Shown piece after piece: positions 1 to 11,225 of a stretch of DNA of 64,000 bases (positions are counted from its first letter, which is position 1; each line of letters starts with the position of its first letter). Source of the stretch: Usnea hakonensis (lineage: Eukaryota > Ascomycota > Lecanoromycetes > Lecanorales > Parmeliaceae). The stretch is taken from the NCBI GenBank assembly GCA_013423325.1, contig BLJB01000071.1, forward strand, positions 124,001 through 188,000. The letters run 5' to 3'. The translations under genes were made by a program, and so were the position numbers. The notes beneath the pieces are model-generated. The model ran no database searches and was not told the DNA's origin. It worked only from the letters and a program-made list of their open reading frames with translations.

Positions 1-1
1 G

Positions 2-816
2 CAACGCGCAGATGGCTCTGCGCAGTACTCGGGTAACGGTCACTCCGTGATTGCTGCTGTTAATGGTCCTATTGAAGTGCAGAGAAGGGATGAGTTGCCC
101 GAGGAAGCGGCCGTAGATGTTGCTGTGAGGCCAGCTACAGGTGTAGGAGGTAAGTCTAAGTCTACAATTCCCTAAGAGCAATATATGCTAATGCGTGCTC
201 AGGACTACGAGAAAGGCATCTTGAATCAATTATTCAAAACACCCTCCGCTATGTTATACTGGTCTCAGCACATCCTCGATCTCTGATTCAATTCACGTTG
301 CAAATTGTTAGCAGCCCAGAAGATGATTCTATCACTGGCGGTCTGCCCCAAAGTGCTTCCGTAGGCTCTTCGCATACGCAAGTTTCTGATTCAACCTGAC
401 TTGAGATCTAGAACCTCCTTGTACTCCCCGCTCTTTTGCAGGCATCAATCTTGGCTCTTTTGTCAACCGCAATACCCCTTACCATGACATTGACAGCAAC
501 GCTCGTTGCTGTAAACCCAGATGCGACATTGACAACCGATCCCTCCGTACAACAAGTAAAGCTTGCATCTTCCATTCATGTCCTTGCATTTTCGTCACAC
601 GGTGTTTTACTAGTCGCAGAAAGTGAGGGAGACTTTACGATGGACACATGGGAAGAGACTCACCAGAAAGCCAAATTGCACTGCCACGGAGAAAACGAAG
701 AGGAAAGCGAAAGCGAAGATGTGAGCATGACTTCGGACGACGTCTTCAAGCTGGAAAGTGTCTTGAAAGACGTCGTTGAAAGGAAAATCGCTGAGGAGCG
801 AAAATGGAAGGACTGA
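2..816 (+). CDS. RRP46: Exosome complex subunit RRP46 (5' end outside window)
   Basis: C-terminal part of an RNase PH-fold subunit of the RNA exosome ring, which processes and degrades RNA in nucleus and cytoplasm. Three exons are visible: 2-149, 203-360 and 412-816. The introns are 53 and 51 bp, and phase is kept across both. The family signature is clear: NGPIEVQRRDELPEEAA, then RPATGVGG joining LRERHLES across intron 1, then NLLVLPALLQASILALL starting exon 3. Near the end, VHVLAFSSHG..LLVAESEG and an acidic stretch match the usual tail of this family. The start codon and the first part of the RNase PH domain lie left of the window. No in-frame stop interrupts the model. Identification rests on family motifs recognised by eye. 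Confidence 0.93.
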
Positions 817-1690
817 AATAGTTGAAGAAAAGAGTCATTTTGTCAGTTGATGATGAATATCCTGATGAGACGACAGTGGATTCTAAGACTCAGCAAACAC
901 CCGGATTGAGATGATAGCAAAGACGTCGAAGAGCTTGTGCCAGTCTTATTCAATGGGACACGGAGACGGCGACTTAAGTATTGATCTGGATCAGCATCGG
1001 GGGCACACCTTCCGCATGCAGCCTGAATTAGGGTTACGGAAAGAGGTGAGGTCAATCAGGAGATGGCGAAAGAGTTGGCTAATAAGACGGCGGGAAGGAG
1101 ATTGCAAGTTCATGGTCCAAAAGCCTCAGAAGGCTAGGACAAGTAGTGGTGTCTTGGACATGATGTGTTGGTGCTACCAGTGGTGAAAACACTTTTTGAA
1201 TTCTCCAATCAAATGGACATGATATTTTGTAAAGGATTTAATATGGTCTTTTAATGTTGGTATAATGGGTTTATGTTACGAGTACTGTTAGGGAGTATTT
1301 TACTTGTATTGTTAGCCCGACACTAGTAGAGGTTCGTTCCATAGGTAAGGTACACTCTACCAAATCTACCAAAGCGGATCGGATCTTACCTTTTTAAGGT
1401 AGGTATCTTACTTTAGCTTGAGTACGTATTCGTACCTTACTTTGTGCAGTCGGAGATGGTCCATCAGCCATCACTATCAGTGCCCCATAATCCATAACCC
1501 AGTCCTACGCCATCCTTCTACCTTCTGCTTAACAACTTCAATGTTGCTCCCACCCCTCTCTCGTCCGCCAATTACTGGCCACTTTGCTTTCCAAACCGCG
1601 AGGCAGGCATGGCCGCATGGCTTTCAACCCTTCCTCCACCCGTACTATTAGTACTACCAACGAGTACGGGTACACATACAATCTAGCAGG
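817..1690. other. Spacer between RRP46 and NAD kinase
   Basis: No convincing gene. The first ~350 bases after the RRP46 stop have short open stretches in several frames but no conserved motif, and probably represent the 3' UTR and spacer. From about 1340 the sequence carries TAAGGTA/TACCTTA-type motifs (1344-1353, 1395-1411). From about 1500 it becomes pyrimidine-rich, as expected just upstream of a fungal start codon. Confidence 0.5.
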
Positions 1691-3661
1691 ATGCAGAACC
1701 CCGCGACGTCGAGAACCAATACTCACGAAACCGAGATGATCCAATCCTCTTTAAGAGCACCCACAATATCTTCTGATTCACCAGGTGATGGAAAATTACC
1801 GCCATGCTCAACGCTCGGTACCACTCTTCTGCGCGACTATCAGTTGCATCTCGATCCAATGAACACTGTTGATAGAAGACACATGAGCCAAGAGGACAAC
1901 ACCGAGCCCCTGAACAGTCTGACAATTCCATCCACACAGATCGGCCAATCTCCGCTTGATCGTACTCTACCTGTAGCTGGAACCCATTCACATCCGCTTT
2001 CTTGGGCCTCCATGAATCAGCGCAAAGCGACACTTTCTCCAGGCTCTTTGCCAAATCAGAAGTTGTTAAAAGCTTTAGCTTCAAGGACATCAAAGGATTC
2101 ATCTGCCTGTAACGATCAAGCTGTCCAGCAAAATCTTGCTACATCTATGTCGGGTCTGGGAAGTAATGCAAGAGTATCATTCTCAACTCGGTTCGCACAA
2201 TCACCGTGTTACTTTCACCAAAGATTCGACGATGCCGTAAACGTTGAACGAGTGTTGGAGGAAATATCTGCAGAAGACGATGGCATGTCACACTCACGCC
2301 TCATGCAGACAGCAACCAGTGTCCGAGAGATATCGAAGCAGCTTCAGCGCCGACCCATCAAGCGTGCTGTCCGAACGATCATGATCATCACCAAAGCAAG
2401 AGACAATAAGCTGGTATTCTTGACTCGCGAGCTGACAGAATTCCTCCTCAAAACACCACGCTACAATTCAGACCTCGGCGTCACTGTCTACGTTGATGCC
2501 AAACTTCGCACCTCTACCCGCTTTGATGCTGCAGGCCTTCTGGCTTCCAATCCTCGCTACTCAGACATGCTTCGCTACTGGATGCCCAACATGTGCTGGG
2601 ATGTTCCCGAGAAATTTGATTTAGTGCTGACCTTGGGCGGAGACGGTACTGTGCTATTTACCTCGTGGATGTTCCAGCGAATAGTGCCACCTATCCTCTC
2701 TTTTGCCCTCGGCTCCCTTGGTTTCCTGACGAATTTTCCTTTCGAAGACTACAAATCTACTCTAGACAGGATAATGGAAGGCTCTGGCATGCGCGTCAAC
2801 ATGCGCATGCGGTTTACCTGTACCGTTTATCGCGCAGCGAACAACAAACGCCGTCTCAGTACTTCCACCCTCTCCAAGACCGTATCTACACCAGAGCTAG
2901 TAGAAGATTCCTCATTTGAGGTCCTAAACGAGTTGGTAATCGATCGCGGTCCCTCGCCCTACGTATCTAATCTTGAGCTCTACGGCGATACCCACCTCCT
3001 TACCATCATCCAAGCCGACGGGTGCATTATAAGCACTCCAACAGGCAGTACAGCATACTCTCTCTCCGCAGGCGGACCTCTTACCCACCCTTCTATTCCT
3101 GGTATCCTTTTGACACCCATCTGCCCCCATACCCTGTCTTTCAGACCCATGGTGCTCTCAGATACGCTATGCCTACGCATCTGTGTTCCCAAGGGCAGTC
3201 GCTCCACAGCATACGCTTCCTTTGACGGCAAAGGGCGCGTAGAGCTCCGTCGAGGCGACGAAGTCCGCGTGGAAGCCGGTCGATATCCCTTCCCCACGGT
3301 CGTTGGCGAGGGTGGAACAGGTGGTGAGTGGTTTGAAAGCGTGCGCCGAGCTCTGCGCTGGAACACGCGCGGAGCCGTACAGCGGTCGTTTGGGGGAAAG
3401 GAGTCGAACGTTACGAGAAGGGGTGGTGGGAGGTTGGCTGACGATTTCGTGGACGAGGAGGATGGAGAGGAGGAGGGAGTCGACCAAGGTGATGAGCAGG
3501 AAGAGGAAGGGGAGGAGGAGTGGGATATCGATGCCGATCCAATCGAGAGTCTCAGTGCAGCTGGGACTCTGGATAGCGGGCTAGGGCCAAGCGAGGAGGG
3601 GAGTAGTTGTGCTAGTCCGCTGGGGCCAGTAGCGACGATAGAGAACGAGACTGTGGATTGA
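1691..3661 (+). CDS. ATP-NAD kinase (UTR1/POS5 family)
   Basis: Phosphorylates NAD+ (or NADH) to NADP(H) using ATP. A single uninterrupted exon encodes 656 residues, starting at ATG 1691. The catalytic core spans roughly residues 220-530. It holds the GGDGT motif (LTLGGDGTVLFTSW, near residue 315), FALGSLGFLTNF, the NE/D-type segment LNELVIDRGPSPYVSNLELY, and the conserved glycine-rich PTGSTAYSLSAGG followed by FRPMVLSD. The first ~200 residues are polar and low in similarity to the core. The last ~90 are strongly acidic (runs of Glu and Asp) and look disordered. Fungal cytosolic NAD kinases commonly have such extensions. No mitochondrial presequence is obvious, so a Utr1-like cytosolic enzyme is more likely than the Pos5 type, but this is inference. 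Confidence 0.95.
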   Translation: MQNPATSRTNTHETEMIQSSLRAPTISSDSPGDGKLPPCSTLGTTLLRDYQLHLDPMNTVDRRHMSQEDNTEPLNSLTIPSTQIGQSPLDRTLPVAGTHSHPLSWASMNQRKATLSPGSLPNQKLLKALASRTSKDSSACNDQAVQQNLATSMSGLGSNARVSFSTRFAQSPCYFHQRFDDAVNVERVLEEISAEDDGMSHSRLMQTATSVREISKQLQRRPIKRAVRTIMIITKARDNKLVFLTRELTEFLLKTPRYNSDLGVTVYVDAKLRTSTRFDAAGLLASNPRYSDMLRYWMPNMCWDVPEKFDLVLTLGGDGTVLFTSWMFQRIVPPILSFALGSLGFLTNFPFEDYKSTLDRIMEGSGMRVNMRMRFTCTVYRAANNKRRLSTSTLSKTVSTPELVEDSSFEVLNELVIDRGPSPYVSNLELYGDTHLLTIIQADGCIISTPTGSTAYSLSAGGPLTHPSIPGILLTPICPHTLSFRPMVLSDTLCLRICVPKGSRSTAYASFDGKGRVELRRGDEVRVEAGRYPFPTVVGEGGTGGEWFESVRRALRWNTRGAVQRSFGGKESNVTRRGGGRLADDFVDEEDGEEEGVDQGDEQEEEGEEEWDIDADPIESLSAAGTLDSGLGPSEEGSSCASPLGPVATIENETVD

Positions 3662-3978
3662 TGTAGGGTGTGATATGAAATTAGTTGATAAAGCGCATGT
3701 ACGCCGAGTGAAAGTGTGGAGTAGTCTCAAAGTGACATTGTTGAGTGGCAGTATCGAGCAGCATTAGTATGTCCAGGGAAGATTTGGATGTCAAAGAGCT
3801 ACATAGCACATCAGCAGGCAATTGTTGAAAATGAGTCACACCGGTGTCTATCCTCGGCTACAAGATATGGAGGAAGAGATTAGACAATGGTCTTGCATCA
3901 CAACATTTTCACTGGTATCGTTCCAGGTAATTGCTATCTATGCTCATCAAAGCTAATCGATCCGCCTGCATATACACC
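3662..3978. other. 3' spacer of NAD kinase gene
   Basis: A short convergent spacer. I see no gene or repeat in it; it presumably holds the 3' UTR of the kinase. Confidence 0.4.
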
Positions 3979-4362
3979 TCATTTCGAGTAATATAAAAAG
4001 TGCCCCTCAGACCTTTCCTCGGCGACATTGAGATCCTCGAGAGAGAGCTCACGCTCGACCCAAACATTCGTATCGTCCTTTCGGGCGCAGAGATAATGGT
4101 GTGATGTTACCGTGTCGCAACAGCTTTTAGTAAGCGGAGGAGAACTGAAGATGAAGATGCTGGCGTTTTCTTTTGTTTGTTGCTCGACTTGAGAAGATTC
4201 GGAAAGTAGACGTTTTGAAAGCGTATCTATTTGATGCGCAAGAGAAGTGGAATTGCTGGTGCTATGACGCTGCTGAATGATGTTCTTGATACTGTAATTT
4301 CGTGAATCGAATGGATGAAGGAGCAACTCCGTAAATGTCCTAGCAGGAATGCGAAAGTGCAA
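3979..4362 (-). CDS. Hypothetical small protein, 127 aa
   Basis: An ORF from ATG 4362 to a stop at 3979. I do not recognise the protein. The N-terminus (MHFRIPARTFTELLLHPF) is basic and amphipathic and could be a mitochondrial presequence. The middle is Ser/Thr-rich, and a Cys pair (KSCCD) and an acidic C-terminal part follow. It lies only 107 bases downstream of the stop of the large gene at 4469-7273 on the same strand, leaving little room for its own promoter. It may therefore be a chance frame in that gene's 3' UTR or a separate gene with a short promoter. Confidence 0.35.
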   Translation of the reverse strand: MHFRIPARTFTELLLHPFDSRNYSIKNIIQQRHSTSNSTSLAHQIDTLSKRLLSESSQVEQQTKENASIFIFSSPPLTKSCCDTVTSHHYLCARKDDTNVWVERELSLEDLNVAEERSEGHFLYYSK

Positions 4363-4468
4363 GCTGCTCCATAATCTTTGCCCTATATTGCCCGACCTAA
4401 CCTAATCACCGCTCAAACGCCAAATCGTTACTTCCATGCGAGACCGGGCGCCGTGGAAAGAGTTTGTT

Positions 4469-7273
4469 CTATGAAGACGATATTTTTTCTTTCGACTTCC
4501 AAAACTTCATCAACCGGCTGATGCGATTTCCTTTCTTCTTTTCTGTTTTCTCTAAAGCGTCAGGTTGAGCACATTCCTCGATGTTCAATTTGCTTCTATT
4601 ATACGAGCCACCACCGACCAAGCGAGAAAGGCTGGCAAGACTGTTACGCTTGCCTGCCGATACGGGTCGCGTACGAGCAGGGACTGGGGCCGAGAACGAG
4701 CCCGAGCGATCGACCGATGAGCAGGTGTTGGCGCTGCTTGAAATTCGAGGAGGGTGACCACTTGCCATTGTGGAAGCGCTACTTGTAAGCGAGGGTACGT
4801 CGTCAATAGAACTGTGTAAAGTCAAAGGGTGGTCTCCCGCCCGCGACGAGTTGAGTGTTGCTCTATCAGTGATGGAAGAGGAAGCTGTATGCATCCGAGG
4901 CATGTCGAATGAGGTCGTGGAGAAGTCAGGAGAAGAGATAGCAGATGGTGTTTCTGGTGTTCCGTCGTAGGTCAAAGCAGGGGTCGGCATCGCGAAGTCG
5001 ATAGGTGCAGAGACAGGGCGAGCGTTCAACGGATCGTGAGACAATGTTGGAGTGATTGTGGACTCGTCTGAGGATTTGGTAACAACAGAAAAGCGAGGCT
5101 CCTCATCCGCGCTCACAATTTCAACCACGCTTGAGTCCTCGGGGACCTCTTGCTTATCAATTGGCCTAGAAGCTGGATTGCAATTCTCAGCGACTCTCTT
5201 GGTGAGACGCCGCGTGCCTCGCTGCATTGGTTGATCAGCATTGCTTTCTGCCTCAACAATGTTGACACCGAGGCCCGGAGCCTGATCGTCCTGCAGCTCC
5301 TCTCGACCTGTGACTGAGGGTACGATCGTCGATCTCGACATGGATTCATCCTCCTCTTCTTCCTCCTCTTCCTCTTCGATTGCCATTGTGGGATTGCTAC
5401 CAAGACGTGGGAAACCAAATTTAGAGCGATCGATGGCCTCCATTTCGGGAGCACTCTCAGCTCGACGATGGTAATGCATTCCTGGGCCGGCGAATCCTCC
5501 AGTGTTCCCACTACTGTGCATCCGACGTTTTGAACCCAGAGCGCCTCCGGAGGTGACATCCTCGAAGGCTGGTCCTACACTAGGAGAATCAAAAGAGACA
5601 AGAGCGGCATCGATATCAAGTACTGAGGCTGAAGAATCTGTTTCTGAGGGTGGACTTGTCTCTCGAGTTTTCCAAGCAGGGTAGTTGGTCTGTAATCTTG
5701 GAAGTCTGGAAGCATCGGAAGATGCAGATTCAATTATGCAAGTCGTATCTTCGTCGAAACTCACGTCATCGAGCGAAAATTCGGTTGCTGATGGATATTG
5801 TCGTAGCGGAGGTGTGGGTGAGCGGCGACGACTAACGAAGTCTGCTCTAGGGTCCTGATTCTTTCCCTTTCGAGAGAGAAGACCGGCCCATGATCTTCCT
5901 TTCCGCTGTCTCTTGGTCACTTTTGGTTCAGGTGACGTCCTTGGTCTTATGGTCTGCGATAAGGGGTGCCGCCTCTGAGCTTGAATGTTCGCAGTCCTTG
6001 ATGTTGGAGACGAAGTCGTTTTGCCGGACTTCTGGGGGGATATGGAAGACATCAAGAATGGATCGTTGGCGGGTTTGTGAGGAGTCTCCACAGAAGAGCG
6101 ACTGGGAGGGTCAATTGCGCCTTTAGAAGGAGAAACTTCAGCAGGTGCTGAAGAGGGACGCTTCACTGGAGAATCAAGTCCTGAGAAGTCCCATTGCCAG
6201 TCCTGAGATGCAGAGTCATGGGGGTGAGTATTGCCAGCAGTATTTGGTCGGCCCCTGAGAGCATCCTGCTCCAGAGTGGATCTGCGGCTAGCCCTCGCGC
6301 TAATTGTGGATTGTGGGCTTGACGAATTGACTCCACCGATCATGGATGTGATACTATTGGAGACCGAGTGGCTGGGGCGTACAGTCGACATGCTGCTTGA
6401 CGTCTCAGAAGAGATGGTTGATAATGGCCGAGGAATAAACTCTAAGACATCAGAAAATCCTACTCGAGAAGAACGTGGCGCTCCAGGATGAGGTGATTGT
6501 TCATCTTGTGCTGCGGAAGTTGGGACAATCTGTGTAGAGCTCGTAATTTCGGGCTGGGAAACGGATCTGTCGAGTTCCGGAGGCAGAGGTCGCTGGAACA
6601 TAGAATCCGAAGGTGTTGTTGGTGCGCTGCCGCCTTTCATCTCGGATGCAGGTTTCAAAATCATCGAGAGATCGTGGCTTGATATGGCGCCGGAGCGCCT
6701 ATGGGCATGGCCACGCCTAATTGTGGGAAGGCCAAGATGGGCTCCTGACGGCGGAAGCAATGGTCTATCGTCGTCCGCAGCGGTCGTACCGAGAGCTGGA
6801 GGGCTGCCATTCAAGCCGTCGTCTCCCAACGGACCGCTGTCGCTCCGCCCATCTCCTGTGGACTGCTCACTTTTAGTGGGACTCGCGCTTACTAGAACCG
6901 GCCCACCATTTGTGACATCACCACCAACATACTCGCTATTATTTCTCCGATGTCCATGGTGGATGGGAGGGGTTTTTCTCGTTGGGGAGCGTGCTGGACT
7001 TGGAGTCCGGTTGGCCGGGCTTTGCACAACGGGACTAAAATCGAACGCCGGAAGTTTGTTGATTGATATACGTTGAGGTCTCGAACGACCGGCCGGACGT
7101 CGAGACCCAGACGCATCCACATTCGAGGAAGCCCTGGCGTGAGAGCTAGCAACATTGGATGCCTCAGACTGTATGGGAAAGACGAAAGGTGGATTTGGCA
7201 AAGGCCCAGAAGTGTCTCTGGCTTTGACCATGTCCATGCCAAGGTGAGGTTGCGAAGGCAACACCTCGGCCAT
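4469..7273 (-). CDS. Large disordered Ser/Pro-rich protein, 934 aa
   Basis: A single exon from ATG 7273. The protein is rich in Ser, Pro, Thr and Arg, with no globular domain visible. Recurrent short basic/Ser motifs such as RRNNSEY, HAHRRSGAISSHDLS and RRAESAPE resemble phosphorylation and 14-3-3-type sites. An unbroken Glu run lies around residue 630, and the C-terminus is basic (NRISRLMKFWKSKEK). Pezizomycotina carry a conserved protein of this general make-up, often labelled cell-wall proline-rich protein; I infer membership from the HRRSGAISSHDLS segment and composition only. There is no signal peptide, so a wall location is doubtful. A cortical or signalling role fits better, without direct proof. 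It is transcribed away from the 2 kb spacer at 7274-9331. Confidence 0.75.
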   Translation of the reverse strand: MAEVLPSQPHLGMDMVKARDTSGPLPNPPFVFPIQSEASNVASSHARASSNVDASGSRRPAGRSRPQRISINKLPAFDFSPVVQSPANRTPSPARSPTRKTPPIHHGHRRNNSEYVGGDVTNGGPVLVSASPTKSEQSTGDGRSDSGPLGDDGLNGSPPALGTTAADDDRPLLPPSGAHLGLPTIRRGHAHRRSGAISSHDLSMILKPASEMKGGSAPTTPSDSMFQRPLPPELDRSVSQPEITSSTQIVPTSAAQDEQSPHPGAPRSSRVGFSDVLEFIPRPLSTISSETSSSMSTVRPSHSVSNSITSMIGGVNSSSPQSTISARASRRSTLEQDALRGRPNTAGNTHPHDSASQDWQWDFSGLDSPVKRPSSAPAEVSPSKGAIDPPSRSSVETPHKPANDPFLMSSISPQKSGKTTSSPTSRTANIQAQRRHPLSQTIRPRTSPEPKVTKRQRKGRSWAGLLSRKGKNQDPRADFVSRRRSPTPPLRQYPSATEFSLDDVSFDEDTTCIIESASSDASRLPRLQTNYPAWKTRETSPPSETDSSASVLDIDAALVSFDSPSVGPAFEDVTSGGALGSKRRMHSSGNTGGFAGPGMHYHRRAESAPEMEAIDRSKFGFPRLGSNPTMAIEEEEEEEEEDESMSRSTIVPSVTGREELQDDQAPGLGVNIVEAESNADQPMQRGTRRLTKRVAENCNPASRPIDKQEVPEDSSVVEIVSADEEPRFSVVTKSSDESTITPTLSHDPLNARPVSAPIDFAMPTPALTYDGTPETPSAISSPDFSTTSFDMPRMHTASSSITDRATLNSSRAGDHPLTLHSSIDDVPSLTSSASTMASGHPPRISSSANTCSSVDRSGSFSAPVPARTRPVSAGKRNSLASLSRLVGGGSYNRSKLNIEECAQPDALEKTEKKKGNRISRLMKFWKSKEKISSS

Positions 7274-8626
7274 TGCGTGTGATTGAGTGTGGCCCTATTT
7301 GAGACAATGCCGTAGCCGTCACATGAGGAATGAGATGGGTGAGGCACGTCTCGATTGAAGGAGTGTGGGTGCTGCACTGTGGTAGCTGGGTAATTAATGG
7401 GTCGTGTACCTAGAAGGCCAAGGAGAGTGTAGAATTGAAAATCTGATGAGATTGGTTAGATTGCTAGGGCAAGATAGATTTGAAAGGTATGACGAGGGCA
7501 GGTCTGTGAATGAGAGTGGTGGGTGAGTTGAAAGGGTAGGTAAGAGTGGGATACGTACGTTGGAAGGAGTGTACAAAGCGACCGGGTGAAAATGAAAAGA
7601 TTTGAAGGAATGGACGGCTTCAATTCCAAGCAGAGTCAACTCTGATGGTGCTTGAAGCCAAGTGATCGTAGATCAAGTGGGGTGATGATGATATATGGGT
7701 CGAGAGGGAGGAGTGGGTGGTGGTGGAGGTGGAGGTGGTAGTGGGAGAGTGAACAAGGTAGAGTAGTGCAGGTGGATCGTTGTACCTAGTTTCCTCACGG
7801 ACTGTAAAATTAAATTATTAAATTACCTTAGCTTAATTACGTTGGGTGCAGACTCTGTAATTGGTGAAATTGAGAGTCTTGGCGCCCCTCAAGTTTTGAT
7901 TCAGACCCTTGATTTTGGATTTTTGGAAAAGTGAAAGTAAAAAGGTGAAAGAAAAGTAAAAGGGTAATTAATTCTCTTTCTTGATTCAGTATCAGCTCAT
8001 CTCGATTATTATACACGACCCAATGTCGAGCGCATTCAAGCTTGTCTGTCTAGAATGCCGTACGCAGAGATAAGTTGATCAAGTCATGTCTTGGATGATT
8101 AGGACGATTCATATATCACGTATGGACTTTACATATAGATCATTGTATTATTCTTCACTTTTCGATTTGATTTTACTACTTAGGTACCTTACCTTATGAT
8201 CACATGGTGCGTGTCAGCTGTGGCTTGCAGAGTGTATAAAACAATTGTTTATGTTGGAAAATAGTACATTAAAACTACCTTACCTTACCATCAGGCTAGG
8301 CATCTTATCAGACAAATCGGCCGATGGTCGGAAAAGCCCCTAATGGAATATTTCCCGTCTTTTCCCTTCATCTCATCTCGCTCCTACAACATAGAGTACA
8401 GTAAGCACCAACAAGGTAAAGTCCTAAGAGTAAGCACAGTAATTAAGGTATGTTGTTAATACTCCTACCTTGTACCACCTACCTTATTCCTTATTAGACG
8501 CTACTACCTATCTGCTTTACTGCTGACCGTCTTAGGCTAATAAATTTCCTGCAGATTGGCTTTTACTATTTTTTAGCGACCAGATTACTCCGCACTCACG
8601 ACTCATACAGGCGAATGCAGATCAAA

Positions 8627-8655
8627 AAGGGAAAGGGAAAGGGAAAGGGAAAGGG
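8627..8655. repeat. (GGGAAA)n simple repeat
   Basis: About four and a half copies of the hexamer GGGAAA in tandem. Confidence 0.9.
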
Positions 8656-8960
8656 CCAAGTCTGCCAGTTTGCGGCTGCAGCAGTGAACAGAGTACGTAC
8701 TGGGCATGTTATAATTATTACTACATACCACCAGCTGAGGGAATTTAGTAGTATTTATGAGAATGGTAGATGAATGGGTTGTGAGTGGCACGAGTGGGAC
8801 ATGTTGGCTGCAGGTCGTGACATATGGCTTCCTCTCGCATACAGTGATGCAGTAGCGTTGCAGTAATGCACGTAGTAATCTCGTTGCCTGGCCTGTCATC
8901 TCGCCGATCCAACAGATAGCCACGGTCGAGGCATGAAGAAAAACCGAGTAGATGGTTGCT

Positions 8961-8992
8961 TGTAGGCTTGTAGGCTTGTAGGCTTGTAGGCT
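8961..8992. repeat. Tandem repeat, unit TGTAGGCT x4
   Basis: Four perfect head-to-tail copies of the octamer TGTAGGCT, preceded and followed by partial copies. It lies in the spacer upstream of the gene at 9332. Confidence 0.9.
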
Positions 8993-9331
8993 TGCAGCGT
9001 TGGAGTGTAGCACACGCTAATGTATGAAGCCGATTCGCCTCATCGCATCACGCATGTACGAGTACATAAGGTATGCTGGCCACCGTAATCGTGCTACTAA
9101 GGTAAAGTACGGTAAGGTACTTACAAGTTACCGCTCCCTCGGCTATCCACACCGACCAATCTGCAGCTTTGCCTCAAGTCATCTTCCTCATTTCACTCTC
9201 CTTGCCTCAAAGGTTCTCTGCGCTCTATCTTGAGAAAGTGACGAGCATCGGGAATGTCATGTCGTGTTCAAACCACGTGGGTGGAAGGGTAGACTGTTGA
9301 AACTGAAAACTGGAAGATCCCAAACCGAAAA

Positions 9332-11190
9332 ATGATAGCGCGATCCAACGCCCTCTGGCCGAGGTCACTCAGGTCTTCATTGGTCTATGGCAAACTACTT
9401 CCCTGCCGACAGCGCGTTGCGGTATTCTCGTCGAAATCTGGAAAACATACAATACTTGAAAATATTAGTCCAAGTCCAGCATCGACATGCTGGTCTCTGC
9501 TGTCACCCTCCTCGTCGATAATTGTACGTTTCATAAATTTACGCGCCTTACCTTGTCATGCCTTGGCTGGAATGGCATCTTTCTGATATCAATAGGCGTC
9601 AAACATTCAGTCTTTGAAACTCCCGCAAGCCAAATCAACATCAGGGAAAACGCCACTCGTTGTGTTGCTTGTAACTCCAGCTCATATTCAATTATTAGAT
9701 GATAGTAGTACATTCATCCCATCTCTTTTACGCCTTGCTGTAGAATTTACACAACCCTGGCACAATTTCGACCTCTTAGCTGCGGTAATCGATCGAATAC
9801 CACATACAAGGCCAATCATACAGACCGGATTGCGAGATAGCCATGCTGCAAAAGTGGAGTCATCACCTGGAACAGAAGATGGGCTAGAAGGGATCTCGGT
9901 GGCAGTACTCGATTCAGAAGATGCTGCTCCTGATCTTTGGTTTTCCAAGAACACGAAAATTGGGCGAGAAACGATGACAGTTCAGCAACGGTGTACACTG
10001 TCTTTTTCATTTCCTCCGAGCCCTGGCGTGCGCGCTCAACTTCCTGACGAGTCAGTATCTCAGCCATTGGTGCAGCGAATGCTACAATTGCCCGTGGCCA
10101 ATACCCTGTTTCAGAATGGGAGACAATCCACCCTCTTCGCGCAGAGGTGGAATATACGATCCAGCAAGGAAATTACTTCTGAGCACGTTTTTAGCAAGCG
10201 AGAGTGGCTTCCACAGCAGATGATTCACATGGGCGCTGTTCTCGCAGATGGAGACATGCGACTCAGACCTGACCATTTTGTGAATTCGCATCTAGTGCCT
10301 ATCACCCCAGCTAGGACTGTTACGGCTGCTGTTGGTAACATTATTGGCAAGATCAGCAAAGACGATACCTCATCCGAAGCTGTGCCAGCGTCGGAAGAAC
10401 TGGAATCAGCGATTATTACTGCCATCCAGCAGGGCCAGATCCCCGCGCAGCAAGTTGGTGTTTGGGCGCTCATCAGACCTCGAAAGTATGCCGCATTGAA
10501 TCCGTCTGCTCAGAATCGAAGTGCCATAGGTGACATGATCCAGTATGCCATACTGTCCGGAGGTCGACTTCACAGAGTGCTTAGTGGTGGAGGTGGTTGG
10601 GGCGAGAAACGAGGGTTATTAGCCTTAGATCCAGACTCAGATTATAGTCACATGTATCAACCATCTGAGCCATCTTTTGATGATGGTCAGGATATTGACG
10701 CCGAAAAGCGTGAAATACTGGGAGAGGTTGCAAAGCCCGGAGATATCATTACCTTCTATGTTCACAAGCCTCCCTCAGACGCTGATGCTGTTAGTCCTAA
10801 TACACCATTGCGACCTAATTCCAATCAAGATACTACTGCGACTCTAGTCTTTGGCTCTCTGCCGTCGACTATGGATGCTATGCCAGAGATTGCCACTAGT
10901 GAGCATGAGGCTCAGTCTGAGTTAGTAGTGATAGGGAATCACTTTGGCATGCTCTCTGGGCAAGGCATGAGCTTAGAGGTGATTAGAAAAGCTCTGTGCC
11001 ACTGCTTTGTTGCTAATAATTACTGCAGTCTTTGTTCATGGAAATGAATCTCACAGCGAACAGTCTGCCCGAGCTACACGAGCAACTTCATGATGTCCGA
11101 AGTATAAATAAAGTAACCACAAAACTGGATGCTCCTTTTACGCTATTCGCAGTAGGGGGGCAAGCTTCGATGGTCCCTGTCAGTAATTAA
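9332..11190 (+). CDS. Conserved fungal protein with mitochondrial-type N-terminus, 578 aa
   Basis: Three-exon model: 9332-9523, 9596-10978, 11029-11190. Both introns (72 and 50 bp) are phase 0, with branch-like CTGAT and GCTAAT before the acceptors. The N-terminus (MIARSNALWPRSLRSSLVYGK) is Arg/Ser-rich without acids, as in mitochondrial presequences. The body has a segment LVVLLVTPAHIQLLDD, a C-terminal glycine-rich block SGGGGWGEKRGLLALDPD, and the third exon adds TLFAVGGQASMVPVSN. I recognise the WG.K.GLLALDP block as typical of a conserved Pezizomycotina protein family but cannot give a function. A FIST-like sensory protein was considered but not supported by a motif I can point to. The third exon matters: without it the protein would end in a non-conserved tail. 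The neighbouring gene downstream is decayed, so the exact C-terminus deserves care. Confidence 0.75.
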
Positions 11191-11225
11191 GGCAAGGGAG
11201 ATGACACTCGGGCTTCCAACTTGCC

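Larger units (their letters stand above)
7274..9331. promoter_or_regulatory. Divergent intergenic region with TACCTTA motifs and tandem repeats
   Basis: A two-kilobase spacer between divergent genes. No gene is supported: the longer open frames run through low-complexity DNA. It contains TACCTTA/TAAGGTA-type motifs at about 8181-8195, 8272-8290, 8413-8490 and 9100-9122, plus the two tandem repeats listed separately. It presumably contains both promoters and 5' UTRs. Confidence 0.5.

Noticed and set aside
843..1186. Overlapping open frames after RRP46
   Set aside because: Short, on both strands, no conserved motif; more likely 3' UTR and spacer.
8603..9013. A 136-codon reverse-strand frame
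   Set aside because: It runs through the GGGAAA and TGTAGGCT tandem repeats, producing low-complexity protein (SLSLSLSLS, QAYKPTSLQA).
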